A stretch of DNA of 64,000 nt from Aulosira sp. FACHB-615 (GCF_014698045.1 NZ_JACJSE010000007.1:310001-374000); one strand, 5' to 3'. Positions 34,250 through 43,983 are shown, counted from the stretch's first letter. Translations and numbers: made by a program. Notes: generated by a model from the letters alone, not told the origin.

Positions 34250-35527
34250 ATGACCGCAACTTCTCCCCGATTAAAGCACGAGGTTAAAGACCTCGCCCTC
34301 GCTCCCTTGGGAAGACAGCGCATTGAATGGGCTGGACGGGAAATGCCAGTTTTACGGCAAATCCGCGATCGCTTTGCCCAAGAAAAACCTTTTGCTGGGC
34401 TGCGTCTTGTGGCTTGCGCCCACGTCACCACCGAAACAGCACATCTAGCCATTGCGCTCAAAGCTGGCGGTGCAGATGCAGTGTTAATTGCGAGTAACCC
34501 CTTATCAACTCAAGACGATGTAGCTGCTAGTCTTGTTGTTGATCATGAAATTCCCGTTTTTGCTATCAAAGGCGAAGACAACGAAACCTATAACCGCCAC
34601 GTCCAAATTGCTTTAGACCACCGTCCTAACATTATTATTGATGATGGTAGTGATGTGGTTGCTACCCTAGTTCAGCAGCGTCAACATCAAATTGCTGATT
34701 TAATTGGGACAACAGAAGAAACCACAACCGGAATTGTGCGTTTACGCGCGATGTTCAAAGATGGCGTTCTCACCTTCCCGGCTGTGAATGTTAACGACGC
34801 AGACACCAAGCATTTCTTTGATAATCGCTACGGTACAGGACAATCAACCCTGGATGGGATTATCCGTGCGACAAATATTCTCTTAGCTGGCAAAACTATT
34901 GTTGTTGCTGGTTATGGCTGGTGCGGTAAAGGTACTGCATTACGCGCCCGTGGTTTGGGTGCAAACGTGATTGTCACCGAAATTGACCCCATCAAAGCAA
35001 TTGAAGCGGTGATGGATGGCTTCCGCGTTTTACCAATGGCTGAAGCTGCACCCCAAGGTGATTTGTTTATTACCGTAACTGGTAACAAGCACGTCATTCG
35101 CGGTGAACATTTCGATGTTATGAAAGATGGTGCGATCGTTTGTAACTCCGGTCACTTTGATATCGAACTTGACTTGAAATATTTGGCTAGTCAAGCTGAA
35201 GAAATTAAGCTAGTCCGCCCCTTTACCGAACAATATAAACTGAAGAGTGGTAAATCAGTGATTGTTTTGGGTGAAGGACGCTTAGTCAACCTCGCCGCCG
35301 CCGAAGGACATCCTAGCGCGGTAATGGATATGAGTTTTGCAAACCAAGCCTTGGCGTGTGAATACTTGGTGAAGAATCAAGGTAAATTGGAACCTGGTTT
35401 ACACTCGATTCCTACTGAGGTAGATCAAGAAATTGCGCGGTTGAAGTTGGAAGCTATTGGCATTTATATCGATAGCTTGACACCAGATCAAATTGAGTAC
35501 ATCAACTCTTGGACTAGTGGAACTTAA
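34250..35527 (+). CDS. ahcY: Adenosylhomocysteinase (S-adenosylhomocysteine hydrolase)
   Basis: Splits S-adenosylhomocysteine to adenosine and homocysteine, clearing the inhibitor left by methyltransferases. 425 aa. Substrate-binding half: EWAGREMPVLRQIR, ACAHVTTETA, DDGSDVVATL and GTTEETTTGI. The NAD-binding core is VAGYGWCGKGTALRARGLGA, and NRYGTGQSTLDG is the hinge segment. C-terminus is the short form without the YKPxxYRY tail of eukaryotes. GAGGAA 5 bases before the ATG. Followed by a very strong terminator. Confidence 0.97.
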   Translation: MTATSPRLKHEVKDLALAPLGRQRIEWAGREMPVLRQIRDRFAQEKPFAGLRLVACAHVTTETAHLAIALKAGGADAVLIASNPLSTQDDVAASLVVDHEIPVFAIKGEDNETYNRHVQIALDHRPNIIIDDGSDVVATLVQQRQHQIADLIGTTEETTTGIVRLRAMFKDGVLTFPAVNVNDADTKHFFDNRYGTGQSTLDGIIRATNILLAGKTIVVAGYGWCGKGTALRARGLGANVIVTEIDPIKAIEAVMDGFRVLPMAEAAPQGDLFITVTGNKHVIRGEHFDVMKDGAIVCNSGHFDIELDLKYLASQAEEIKLVRPFTEQYKLKSGKSVIVLGEGRLVNLAAAEGHPSAVMDMSFANQALACEYLVKNQGKLEPGLHSIPTEVDQEIARLKLEAIGIYIDSLTPDQIEYINSWTSGT

Positions 35528-35562
35528 ACTCAGCGTTAAAGTTTAAACGCTAGTATATGTTG

Positions 35563-35590
35563 ACGGGATAGGTTCGCCTATCCCGTTTTA
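35563..35590 (+). terminator. Rho-independent terminator after ahcY
   Basis: Perfect 10-bp stem ACGGGATAGG/CCTATCCCGT with a stable TTCG tetraloop, followed by TTTTAATTTTT. Confidence 0.93.
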
Positions 35591-35707
35591 ATTTTTGCCA
35601 ACACCTTGAATAATTAACTCCATCGTCTGACTAATAAAGACTTGGCATTGCTGAATCAAGAGATGAAATTTCATGGACTCAAACATAAAACGCCTTGTCG
35701 CGTCTGT

Positions 35708-35781
35708 GCCTCTGTGTGAGACAATTCATCGTTTAAATTGCAATCATTTACTAACTCTTGAAAATTTCCATGAGCGATAAT
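35708..35781 (-). CRISPR. Degenerate terminal repeat and last spacer of the array
   Basis: GTTTAAATTGCAAT at 35731-35744 matches the last 14 bases of the CRISPR repeat with one mismatch; the rest of that unit is lost. A 37-bp spacer-sized stretch separates it from the first intact repeat. Degeneration here marks this as the leader-distal end. Confidence 0.6.
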
Positions 35782-38307
35782 GTTTCAATCCCTAATAGGG
35801 ATTAGTTTGAATTGCAATCCGAACGAGACGAAGCTATCTTGCGATCGCAGGTTTCAATCCCTAATAGGGATTAGTTTGAATTGCAATTACGCTGGCAGGT
35901 AAATTACTGGGTGAAAATGCAGTTTCAATCCCTAATAGGGATTAGTTTGAATTGCAATTGCGGTACGCACAGATAAGCCTAATACCAGCGAAATGGCGGG
36001 TTTCAATCCCTAATAGGGATTAGTTTGAATTGCAATATTACATGTGGCACGGCGATCGCTTGTGTCAAAGTTTCAATCCCTAATAGGGATTAGTTTGAAT
36101 TGCAATTTCGACTTTTGTTTGCCTTTTGGTAATCCGCCTTCGGTAAGTTTCAATCCCTAATAGGGATTAGTTTGAATTGCAATTAATCGTATCCCTTTGT
36201 TATAGTTGAGAAAAGTAGTTTCAATCCCTAATAGGGATTAGTTTGAATTGCAATATCTTAATCCAGCACTACCACCCTCCAATTCCCACCTGTTTCAATC
36301 CCTAATAGGGATTAGTTTGAATTGCAATTATCGTGGCGGAGTCGGGCGAAACTCGTATGAGCATTGGTTTCAATCCCTAATAGGGATTAGTTTGAATTGC
36401 AATAAAAAGATCAGCGATCGCTGTACAAATATACAAATGTTTCAATCCCTAATAGGGATTAGTTTGAATTGCAATCCTAGTGGTTCTATCTCTTTTTCGC
36501 GTAGTTCAATCGTGGCTGTTTCAATCCCTAATAGGGATTAGTTTGAATTGCAATCTAGTTCCTGGTTTACGGTTCCCTCTTTAATCCACGTTTCAATCCC
36601 TAATAGGGATTAGTTTGAATTGCAATGCTTATGTAGGTTTAGCGGCTTCCGCAAAAGGCACAGGTTTCAATCCCTAATAGGGATTAGTTTGAATTGCAAT
36701 CTAGGAATTCCATTCTTATAGGTTCCTAATTCATTGTTTCAATCCCTAATAGGGATTAGTTTGAATTGCAATGCTACAGCGGAGGATTTTGTAATCTATG
36801 CACAGACGTTTCAATCCCTAATAGGGATTAGTTTGAATTGCAATCTAACTGCTGAGTCTGGTAAGGATTTAAATTCATAAGTTTCAATCCCTAATAGGGA
36901 TTAGTTTGAATTGCAATCCACCTAGAAGAAAAGCAGCACAAAGATATCAATCTGTTTCAATCCCTAATAGGGATTAGTTTGAATTGCAATGTGACAAACT
37001 CGCCTAACCCATATATAAAATCGCTGTAGTTTCAATCCCTAATAGGGATTAGTTTGAATTGCAATTCTAGGAGTCACGCCGCAGGTGCTACGATTTCGGC
37101 TAGTTTCAATCCCTAATAGGGATTAGTTTGAATTGCAATTCCATTAGCCCTACCATATCTTTCCGCGTCATCAATGTTTCAATCCCTAATAGGGATTAGT
37201 TTGAATTGCAATTCTTTTCGTAGGCTATTTGGCATTTAGCGCCGCCTAAATCGTTTCAATCCCTAATAGGGATTAGTTTGAATTGCAATCCTAGAGGTAA
37301 AAAACTTGTAGTGGTTGAATACTTTGGTTTCAATCCCTAATAGGGATTAGTTTGAATTGCAATCGTTCCAATGAAGGTCAATTATCTTTATTTGGCGGGT
37401 TTCAATCCCTAATAGGGATTAGTTTGAATTGCAATCTCTTACCGGGTCACCAGGAAACAGCAGCGCGTTTCAATCCCTAATAGGGATTAGTTTGAATTGC
37501 AATACTCCACAATTTCCAAACTCTGAACAATTGAAATGTTGTTTCAATCCCTAATAGGGATTAGTTTGAATTGCAATAATCTAAAATCTGTTTTTGAAAA
37601 TCCTTACCGATTTGAGGTTTCAATCCCTAATAGGGATTAGTTTGAATTGCAATTTCAATAATTGTTTTTGTAGTGAGAATTTTTTGCTGTTTCAATCCCT
37701 AATAGGGATTAGTTTGAATTGCAATTGCGCCTGATTGTTAATTACTTGATTGCGTTCATTAGTTTCAATCCCTAATAGGGATTAGTTTGAATTGCAATCG
37801 ATCACCAGAACGGGCTTTTTTGGAAGTAGCAAGTTTCAATCCCTAATAGGGATTAGTTTGAATTGCAATAGTATTGTTTGACGGGCAACCGTGGAATCCT
37901 TTGCGTTTCAATCCCTAATAGGGATTAGTTTGAATTGCAATTCGTGAATCACTCTCCCTAGAAACTGTCCTTGGTTGTTTCAATCCCTAATAGGGATTAG
38001 TTTGAATTGCAATTAAAAACAAAAATACCGCAAGTTTTAGAAAAATTAGTTTCAATCCCTAATAGGGATTAGTTTGAATTGCAATAAATTAGAGCTAATA
38101 TACGCCTTATTCAGTTTCAATGTTTCAATCCCTAATAGGGATTAGTTTGAATTGCAATTTAAATTGCGTCTACCTTTTACTAGATTACTATCAACAAGTT
38201 TCAATCCCTAATAGGGATTAGTTTGAATTGCAATCGGACTATCTTTATTTGCTCCAGGGTATAAGTATAAGTTTCAATCCCTAATAGGGATTAGTTTGAA
38301 TTGCAAT
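35782..38307 (-). CRISPR. CRISPR array, 35 repeats of 37 bp, 34 spacers, no cas genes in the window
   Basis: Repeat begins GTTTCAATCCCTAATAGGGA and ends TTAGTTTGAATTGCAAT; all 35 copies appear identical. Spacers are about 31-41 bp. Read on the minus strand, each repeat ends with the cyanobacterial 8-base tag ATTGAAAC, which becomes the crRNA 5' handle in several type I and III systems. So the array is probably transcribed right to left, from a leader at 38308-38530, and the newest spacers lie at the right. The intact right-hand repeat and degenerate left end agree. cas genes must lie elsewhere, and subtype cannot be fixed from the repeat alone. Three spacers (35819, 36037, 36404) contain HIP1 octamers. 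Confidence 0.98.
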
Positions 38308-38530
38308 CGCGGGAGCCGGAAAAGCTTACTATATTTAGTTTTCAAGGTGCGGTTTCGCGGATGGGATAATTTTAACATGGTGGAATGTCAATTGATTTAC
38401 ATGAAATCGCTGAAACTCATACTGCGTAAGGTGCGCGGACGATTTTAATTAAATTTTTCTGCAAAACCTTACTCTCCAAGGAATCCAGCCATTCTGATTC
38501 AAGGGCGATTTTGTACACCCACCCATCCGC
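38308..38530 (-). promoter_or_regulatory. Probable CRISPR leader
   Basis: Non-coding sequence next to the right-hand, intact end of the array. On the minus strand it runs through CCGCGAAACCGCACCTTGAA and CTAAATATAG to the first repeat. The GGTGCGCGGA/CATCCGCG motifs recur in it (38428, 38524). Assigned from position, repeat orientation and lack of coding sequence. Confidence 0.6.
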
Positions 38531-38559
38531 GCATTTTGACTAATTTTGTAGTACTGTTC

Positions 38560-38592
38560 AGATCCCTGACTTTTTCAAAAAGTCGGTGATCT
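38560..38592. repeat. AGATCCCCGACTTCTT palindrome, diverged copy
   Basis: 33-base palindrome: AGATCCCTGACTTTTT and AAAAAGTCGGTGATCT around a central C. Better-preserved relatives at 43951-43983 and 49078-49110. Confidence 0.8.
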
Positions 38593-38593
38593 A

Positions 38594-38697
38594 TTAGGAA
38601 CAACATTGGATTTGCATAAAAAATACAGTACACCAAAAAAATCCTCTTTCCTACTCCCAGCCTTTAAAGATAATTTCAAAAATCAAGCCAGTTCCTA
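38594..38697. mobile_element. MITE-like element, family 1, diverged copy
   Basis: About 104 bp sharing ATTAGGAA, TTGGATTTG, ACAGTACACCAAAAAAATC, CTCTTTCCTACTCCC, AAAAATCAAG and a GTTCCTA end with the copies at 17532 and 63095. The repeat block is much shorter. Confidence 0.55.
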
Positions 38698-38713
38698 CAA
38701 TTGCTGCTGAGTT

Positions 38714-38774
38714 AACTTTCGCGGCGGCGGTGGTTAGCGGCTTGCAATAACAAAGACTCAGCAAAAGCGATCGC
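38714..38774. repeat. Duplicated recN 3' end (61 bp, direct repeat)
   Basis: Identical over 61 bases to 39620-39680, the last codons of recN, and in the same orientation. The two copies bracket the toxin-antitoxin pair. Even the stop codon position is kept here (TAA instead of TGA). Confidence 0.9.
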
Positions 38775-38836
38775 CTCAACTTCTCTTAAGATAGAGGATT
38801 ATGTATTGTCTGTGCTAAAGCAGTATTAGGTAGTAA

Positions 38837-39292
38837 TCAACTGCAAGTAATGTTTTGCCACAACTCGGCTACTACAAATCTCGACAAGTGACCCACATTT
38901 GTTGTCGCAATTACAATATCTGGAATTCCGAGAACTATTGCTTGAGCCACTAGAATCATATCACCGTCAATCGTTTTGTCACCTGCTGTTGGCTGTCCTT
39001 GCTGACGAGCTTGCGCCCAAAATTCAGCTGCTTGACGCATTGCAGTTGTTGTCAGTGGCAAATACTCAAGAAATTTAGCTAAATTATCTAGACGAGCAAT
39101 ACCTTTGGTCTTATTCGCTCGTAATAATTCGCGGCGCACCTCGTAATCTGCAATCTCTGGAATAATAATACGGCTTCCCAATGTAACATGAGATTGGAGC
39201 CATTGAGTACAAGCAACACCCTCATTAGAAAGCTTGGGATTGGTAACTAAACCAAGCACTCCTGTATCTAACACAATAACTCGACTCACCAA
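38837..39292 (-). CDS. VapC-type toxin (PIN domain ribonuclease)
   Basis: 151 aa PIN-domain protein, probably an RNase that halts translation when free of its antitoxin. Catalytic acids: D9 in IVLDTGVLG, the Glu of IPEIADYEVRRELLR, and Asp in TIDGDMILVAQA with a further Thr/Asn pair in ATTNVGHLSRF. Its start overlaps the antitoxin end by 7 bases, the usual antitoxin-first layout. The pair sits between direct repeats of the recN end, suggesting it was inserted as a unit. Confidence 0.9.
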   Translation of the reverse strand: MVSRVIVLDTGVLGLVTNPKLSNEGVACTQWLQSHVTLGSRIIIPEIADYEVRRELLRANKTKGIARLDNLAKFLEYLPLTTTAMRQAAEFWAQARQQGQPTAGDKTIDGDMILVAQAIVLGIPDIVIATTNVGHLSRFVVAELWQNITCS

Positions 39293-39570
39293 GTTATACC
39301 TTTGAGCTCAGACGGAAATAACTTGCGTTCTGACAGCCGATCATTATCTAAAGCATGAATCAAATATTGACCTGTTTCCTGCTGTTCCTCTCCATCCTCA
39401 TCATCTATCCACGACTGAAGTAAGTTAACTGCTTGGGCTTGTTTTTGCTTCAGTAGGATAGAATTTGTCAAAAGCTGCAATGCTAATGCTTCTACTGAAA
39501 GCCCTTGCTGAGTGGCTTCTTGTGCAAGATACTGTTCTAACTCTGGTGAGAGATTAAGGGTTAATGTCAT
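39286..39570 (-). CDS. Antitoxin of the VapC-type toxin
   Basis: 94 aa. N-terminus MTLTLNLSPELEQYLAQEAT then QQGLSVEALALQLL fits a ribbon-helix-helix DNA-binding antitoxin (beta strand LTLNL, two helices). The acidic C-terminal half (WIDDEDGEEQQETG) would wrap the toxin. It overlaps vapC by 7 bases and lies upstream of it, so it should both neutralise the toxin and repress the operon. Confidence 0.82.
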   Translation of the reverse strand: MTLTLNLSPELEQYLAQEATQQGLSVEALALQLLTNSILLKQKQAQAVNLLQSWIDDEDGEEQQETGQYLIHALDNDRLSERKLFPSELKGITW

Positions 39571-39617
39571 ACATTCCTAATTTTGACTACTATATGCAGG
39601 TGCGTTAAATTTCATGG

Positions 39618-41366
39618 TCAACTTTCGCGGCGGCGGTGGTTAGCGGCTTGCAATAACAAAGACTCAGCAAAAGCGATCGCATCTGTGGCAGATTTACCCC
39701 CAGCTAACTGCGCTAGTTCTTCCCGGCGCGTACTAATATTATCTAAATAAGTAACTCGGACAACGGTACGCTGTTCTGTGCTGCCATTGTTAGCTTTTTT
39801 ACCTTTACCTTGGGTAATAATTTGCTTATCTACCCGGAAATGACGGTCAGCCATTGCTGCTACTAAGGGTTGGTGCGTCACGCACAATACTTGATGGTGT
39901 TGACCGAGTTGGTATAATTTTTCAGCGATCGCTTGGGCAACTCTCCCAGAAACACCGACATCGATTTCATCAAATACCAATGTTTCGGCGGAGTCTGCTT
40001 GCGAAAAACAAGCTTTCAGTGCTAGTAAAAAGCGGCTCATTTCCCCACCAGAAGCAATTTCGGTCAATGGTTGCAATGGTTCGCCAGGGTTGGGACTGAA
40101 CACAAAGGTAATTTTATCTGCACCCGCCGCCGTGGGAACGATGGGTACTATTTCCACTTGGAATTGTACTTTTTCCATCGCCAGGGGTTTGAGTTCTGCA
40201 ATCAACCGCGACTCTAAATTATTCGCAGCTTGACGGCGCAGTTTAGTTAACTTTTGACAAGCTTGGGTCAGTTTATCAAAACAAGTTTTTTCTTGCTGTT
40301 CTAAACTTTCAATCGATTGTTCACTGTCGTTGAGTTCGGCTAATTCTTGTTGGATACGTTGATAATAAGCGATCGCTTCTGTGAGTGTCGGCCCGTACTT
40401 GCGGCAAATTTGCTTTAATTCTCGGATTCTTTCTTCGACTTCTTCCAATCTTTGGGGGTCAGCTTCTAAACTATCCCCATAAGCGTTAATTTGTCGTCCA
40501 ACTTCCACAACTGCGGTTTGAGCATCTCTCACTAATTCTAATAATGATTGCAGTTGGCTATCATATTCCACCATATCGTTTAAGGTGGCTTCACTATCTC
40601 CGAGTAAGTCGGCTGCGGCTGGTGTATCACCGTCGTTTTGATACAAAGCCTGATAGATTTTGTAACTCATCTGTTGCAAGTCAACAACGTGATTTAAGCG
40701 TTCCCGTTCTTGGGTCAGTTGTTCTAATTCTTGCGGTTCGCTGAGGTTGGCGGTGGATAATTCCTGCACTTGATAAGTCAGCAAGTCGAGTTGTTGCAGA
40801 CGTTCCCGTTCGGATGTGCGGCGTTTTTCTAGAGCAAGATGGGCTTGTTGGTAAGCATGATAAGCTGTGGCAATCACTTGACGCTGATGAATTAAAGCAT
40901 CGCCACCATACACATCTAACCATTCCCGGACTTGGGCTGGTTGTCCAACTTGGACTGTTTGACCTTGGGCGGTAATTTCCACGAGGCGATCGCGCAATCC
41001 TACCATGATTTGCCGATTCACTAATACACCATTCACCCGCGATCGACTGCGGATATTACTACCTGTGGCGGTAATTTCTCTACTAATTACTACTGAGTGA
41101 TCATCAATTAAATCGATTTCTTGTTCCGTTAACCAAGCGGCTAGGGCATGATGAGATTTAAAAGTGGCTTCTACCATTGCGCGGGTTGTGCCAGTGCGGA
41201 TAACGCGACTGGAAACTTTACCACCCAAGGCTGCATCAATCGCATCTAAAATAATCGATTTTCCCGCGCCGGTTTCACCTGTCAAAACATTTAACCCAAC
41301 GCCAAATTCTAGTTCCAGTTGGTCAATCAGGGCAAAGTTTTCTATTCGCAGACCAAGCAACATCAA
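39618..41366 (-). CDS. recN: DNA repair protein RecN
   Basis: SMC-like ATPase that acts early at double-strand breaks, 582 aa. N-terminal half-ATPase: LRIENFALIDQLELEFGVGL then LTGETGAGKSIILDA (Walker A). A long coiled coil (about 160-360) follows, then the C-terminal half with EIASGGEMSRFLLALKA (signature) and LVFDEIDVGVSG (Walker B), and VTHQPLVAA. Complete and full length. Its last 61 bases are duplicated beyond the toxin-antitoxin pair. Confidence 0.96.
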   Translation of the reverse strand: MMLLGLRIENFALIDQLELEFGVGLNVLTGETGAGKSIILDAIDAALGGKVSSRVIRTGTTRAMVEATFKSHHALAAWLTEQEIDLIDDHSVVISREITATGSNIRSRSRVNGVLVNRQIMVGLRDRLVEITAQGQTVQVGQPAQVREWLDVYGGDALIHQRQVIATAYHAYQQAHLALEKRRTSERERLQQLDLLTYQVQELSTANLSEPQELEQLTQERERLNHVVDLQQMSYKIYQALYQNDGDTPAAADLLGDSEATLNDMVEYDSQLQSLLELVRDAQTAVVEVGRQINAYGDSLEADPQRLEEVEERIRELKQICRKYGPTLTEAIAYYQRIQQELAELNDSEQSIESLEQQEKTCFDKLTQACQKLTKLRRQAANNLESRLIAELKPLAMEKVQFQVEIVPIVPTAAGADKITFVFSPNPGEPLQPLTEIASGGEMSRFLLALKACFSQADSAETLVFDEIDVGVSGRVAQAIAEKLYQLGQHHQVLCVTHQPLVAAMADRHFRVDKQIITQGKGKKANNGSTEQRTVVRVTYLDNISTRREELAQLAGGKSATDAIAFAESLLLQAANHRRRES

Positions 41367-41745
41367 GCTTCTCCCTCGTTAGTGCTGAGTGCTGAGTTTT
41401 GAGTGCTGAGTGTTTTGTTAGCCAGAATAATATTAATAATCAAAAGTGCCGTAGGCGCTCATTGCCCTGACTCAGCAACGCCAGTTGCTACAACGGAGGG
41501 AACCTCCGCAACGCACTGGCTCCTCAGCACTTTCTACTCAGCACTTAAAATGGAACTAGTACGTTTTCAGTGTAGCAAACCTAGCCTTTGCCTCTGCTGG
41601 TGTAAATAAATATTTTGAGTCTTAGTAGCCACAGCTATATTATGCGGAAAATGCTAATTAAGCTGATCCCCAATTTTAGGGATGTGGACAGCAAAACATA
41701 TTGTTACAATACTTAACATGTTTCATTTGACTGGTGGCTTTCTTC
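41367..41745. other. Intergenic region with tandem repeats and a palindrome
   Basis: Between the divergent recN and ABC1 kinase genes. Holds tandem GTGCTGAGTG/GCTGAGT units (41380-41415), a palindrome at 41481-41519 (CCAGTTGC ... GGAGG-GAA-CCTCC ... GCAACGCACTGG) and CAGCACTT units after it. The promoters for both genes should be here, but none is clear. The frame at 41403-41609 is repeat-derived. Confidence 0.6.
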
Positions 41746-43737
41746 ATGATGGTTAAGACACTTCCCCCAACCTCCCAAACGATTGAGGGTGAAATATATA
41801 AGACTGAAGTAGTATCAGACAATGGTACACCAGCTTTAGTTGTGCGATCGCCCAATCGGCTGATTCCAAGTACCGAACCGGAAGCAGTGAAATATAACGC
41901 CGCAGAAATAGCGGAACATTATCAAAGCCGACCTCTACAGGTTTTACAACGAATTATTACTGTACTGCGTCCGACCTTGGCTTTTTTCTTCGGTTTGTGG
42001 TGGGACAGCAAACGCGGAGTCGTCATCAAAAATGACCGTCGTCGCGCTGTGCAGTTACGGGAGTTATTAACGCGACTAGGGCCTGCTTACATCAAAATTG
42101 GTCAAGCCTTATCTACCAGACCTGATTTAGTTCCGCCGACATATTTAGAAGAACTAACCAGACTCCAAGACCAGTTACCGCCATTCCCTAATGAAATTGC
42201 TTACCAGTTTATTGAAGAAGAACTGGGCGCACCACCAGAAGAAATTTATGTAGAATTATCCGCACAGCCCATTGCCGCCGCTTCCTTGGGACAAGTTTAT
42301 AAAGGTAAACTGAAAACTGGTGAAGAAGTTGCTGTCAAAGTGCAACGCCCGGATTTAAGAGAAAGAATTACGATTGATTTGTATATTTTGCGCCGCATTG
42401 CTGGTTGGGTACAAAGAAACGTCAAACGAGTGCGGAGTGATTTAGTTGGTATTTTAGATGAATTAGGCGATCGCATTTTTGAAGAAATGGATTATATCCA
42501 TGAAGGTGAAAATGCCGAGCGTTTCTTTCAGTTATATGGTCATATTAGAGACATATATATCCCGAAAATTTACTGGGAATATACCAATCGTCGTGTACTG
42601 ACGATGGAATGGATTAACGGTACAAAACTAACGCAAGCAGCCGAAATTGCTGCCCAAGGTATAGATGCACGTTATTTAATTGAAGTTGGGGTGCAGTGTT
42701 CGCTGCGGCAACTTTTAGAACATGGCTTTTTCCATGCTGACCCCCATCCAGGGAACTTGTTAGCCACACCCGATGGAAAATTAGCCTATCTCGACTTTGG
42801 GATGATGAGCGAGATTCAGCCGCCCCAGAGATATGGTTTAATTGAGGCGATCGTTCACGTAGTCAACCGTGATTTTGAAGGTTTAGCACAAGATTACGTC
42901 AAACTAGACTTTTTAACACCAGATACAGACTTAACCCCAATTATCCCCGCATTTGCCAGAGTATTTGCTGATGCTCAAGGTGCGAGTGTCGCCGAACTCA
43001 ACATTAAAAGCATCACCGATGAACTCTCAGCTTTAATGTATGAATATCCCTTCCGCGTTCCTCCCTACTACGCTTTAATTATTCGCTCCCTGGTCACTTT
43101 AGAAGGAATAGCAATCTTTATTGATCCTAACTTCAAAGTTCTCAGCGAAGCTTATCCTTACGTTTCCAAGCGCCTGTTAACCGACCCCGCACCACAACTG
43201 AGAACATCACTGCGAGATTTACTGTTTAAAGAAGGCAAATTCCGGTGGAATCGTTTAGAAAACTTGTTACGAAATGCGCGAAATAATGAAGATTACGACT
43301 TTAATTTAGTGTTAAATCAAGGTTTAGATTTTCTCTCTTCTGAACGAGGTGCATTTATTCGTGACAGATTAGTAGATGAATTTGTCAACGGAGTTAACGC
43401 TGTCGGTAAAAACGTGATGCACAACTTCACCTATTTACTGCGCGAACAGGTAGGTTTAACAGCAGTCAACGAAACACCAGCCGCCACAGTCGAACAACAG
43501 CAGACCTTAGAGCATATCAAAAATATCTTGAAAATTCTGCAAGAAACCCGTGGCTTTGACCCCATGCAAATGGCTCCTCAGTTGGCTCAATTATTATTCA
43601 ACCCTGGCGTGCAGCGTTTAGGTCAACAAATCGGGACACGTTTAGTTCAAAAATCTTTAGCACATCTAATTCGGGAGTTATTAGCAGCAGAAGATATCGA
43701 ACAAATCAGAACGCCAAGAGCAGGAATTAAAGCTTAA
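41746..43737 (+). CDS. ABC1/UbiB-family atypical kinase
   Basis: About 663 aa from the ATG at 41746; a GTG at 41734 is also possible. Family marks in order: the diagnostic KxGQ motif in YIKIGQALSTRPDLVPP; VAVKVQRPDL with the ATP-site Lys; FEEMDYIHEGENAERF; HADPHPGNLLA (catalytic loop); and YLDFGMMSEI (DFG). ABC1K proteins in cyanobacteria and plastids act in quinone/tocopherol metabolism and photo-oxidative stress. The long C-terminal region (about 500-663) has little family similarity. Substrate unknown. Confidence 0.92.
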   Translation: MMVKTLPPTSQTIEGEIYKTEVVSDNGTPALVVRSPNRLIPSTEPEAVKYNAAEIAEHYQSRPLQVLQRIITVLRPTLAFFFGLWWDSKRGVVIKNDRRRAVQLRELLTRLGPAYIKIGQALSTRPDLVPPTYLEELTRLQDQLPPFPNEIAYQFIEEELGAPPEEIYVELSAQPIAAASLGQVYKGKLKTGEEVAVKVQRPDLRERITIDLYILRRIAGWVQRNVKRVRSDLVGILDELGDRIFEEMDYIHEGENAERFFQLYGHIRDIYIPKIYWEYTNRRVLTMEWINGTKLTQAAEIAAQGIDARYLIEVGVQCSLRQLLEHGFFHADPHPGNLLATPDGKLAYLDFGMMSEIQPPQRYGLIEAIVHVVNRDFEGLAQDYVKLDFLTPDTDLTPIIPAFARVFADAQGASVAELNIKSITDELSALMYEYPFRVPPYYALIIRSLVTLEGIAIFIDPNFKVLSEAYPYVSKRLLTDPAPQLRTSLRDLLFKEGKFRWNRLENLLRNARNNEDYDFNLVLNQGLDFLSSERGAFIRDRLVDEFVNGVNAVGKNVMHNFTYLLREQVGLTAVNETPAATVEQQQTLEHIKNILKILQETRGFDPMQMAPQLAQLLFNPGVQRLGQQIGTRLVQKSLAHLIRELLAAEDIEQIRTPRAGIKA

Positions 43738-43784
43738 CTCGCATATACGCCATACACTCCATAAATCCTGTAGAGATGTTGTTG

Positions 43785-43905
43785 GGACTTACGCAACTGG
43801 CATATTGTTTCTGTAGGGTGTGTGACGCAACGAGAAGCTTTGAACGTAGTCATAACATTGGTAGCGTCACGCACCAACTACCAATTGTGACACTTACGTA
43901 AGTCC
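43785..43905. mobile_element. Possible MITE with GGACTTACG ends
   Basis: 121 bp with 9-bp perfect inverted ends (GGACTTACG/CGTAAGTCC) and weaker pairing inwards. Interior includes GTGTGACGCAACGAG and GCGTCACGCACCAACTACCA, frequent in cyanobacterial intergenic DNA. Confidence 0.45.
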
Positions 43906-43950
43906 TGGTTGTATGGCCATCCTATTTGATTTGTGAAAATCGAGAGGCGC

Positions 43951-43983
43951 AGATCCCCGACTTCTTCAAGAAGTCGGGGATCT
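43951..43983. repeat. AGATCCCCGACTTCTT palindrome
   Basis: 33-base perfect palindrome (AGATCCCCGACTTCTT / AAGAAGTCGGGGATCT around one C) followed by TTTAG. It stands about 210 bases after the ABC1 kinase gene and may end its transcript. Relatives at 38560 and 49078. Confidence 0.88.

Noticed and set aside
36248..36541. 97-codon frame
   Set aside because: Reads through CRISPR repeats (FQSLIGISLNCN repeated); not a protein.
40544..40923. Frames on both strands inside recN
   Set aside because: Shadows of the RecN coiled coil.
41403..41609. 68-codon frame between recN and the ABC1 kinase gene
   Set aside because: Covers a palindrome and CAGCACT repeats.
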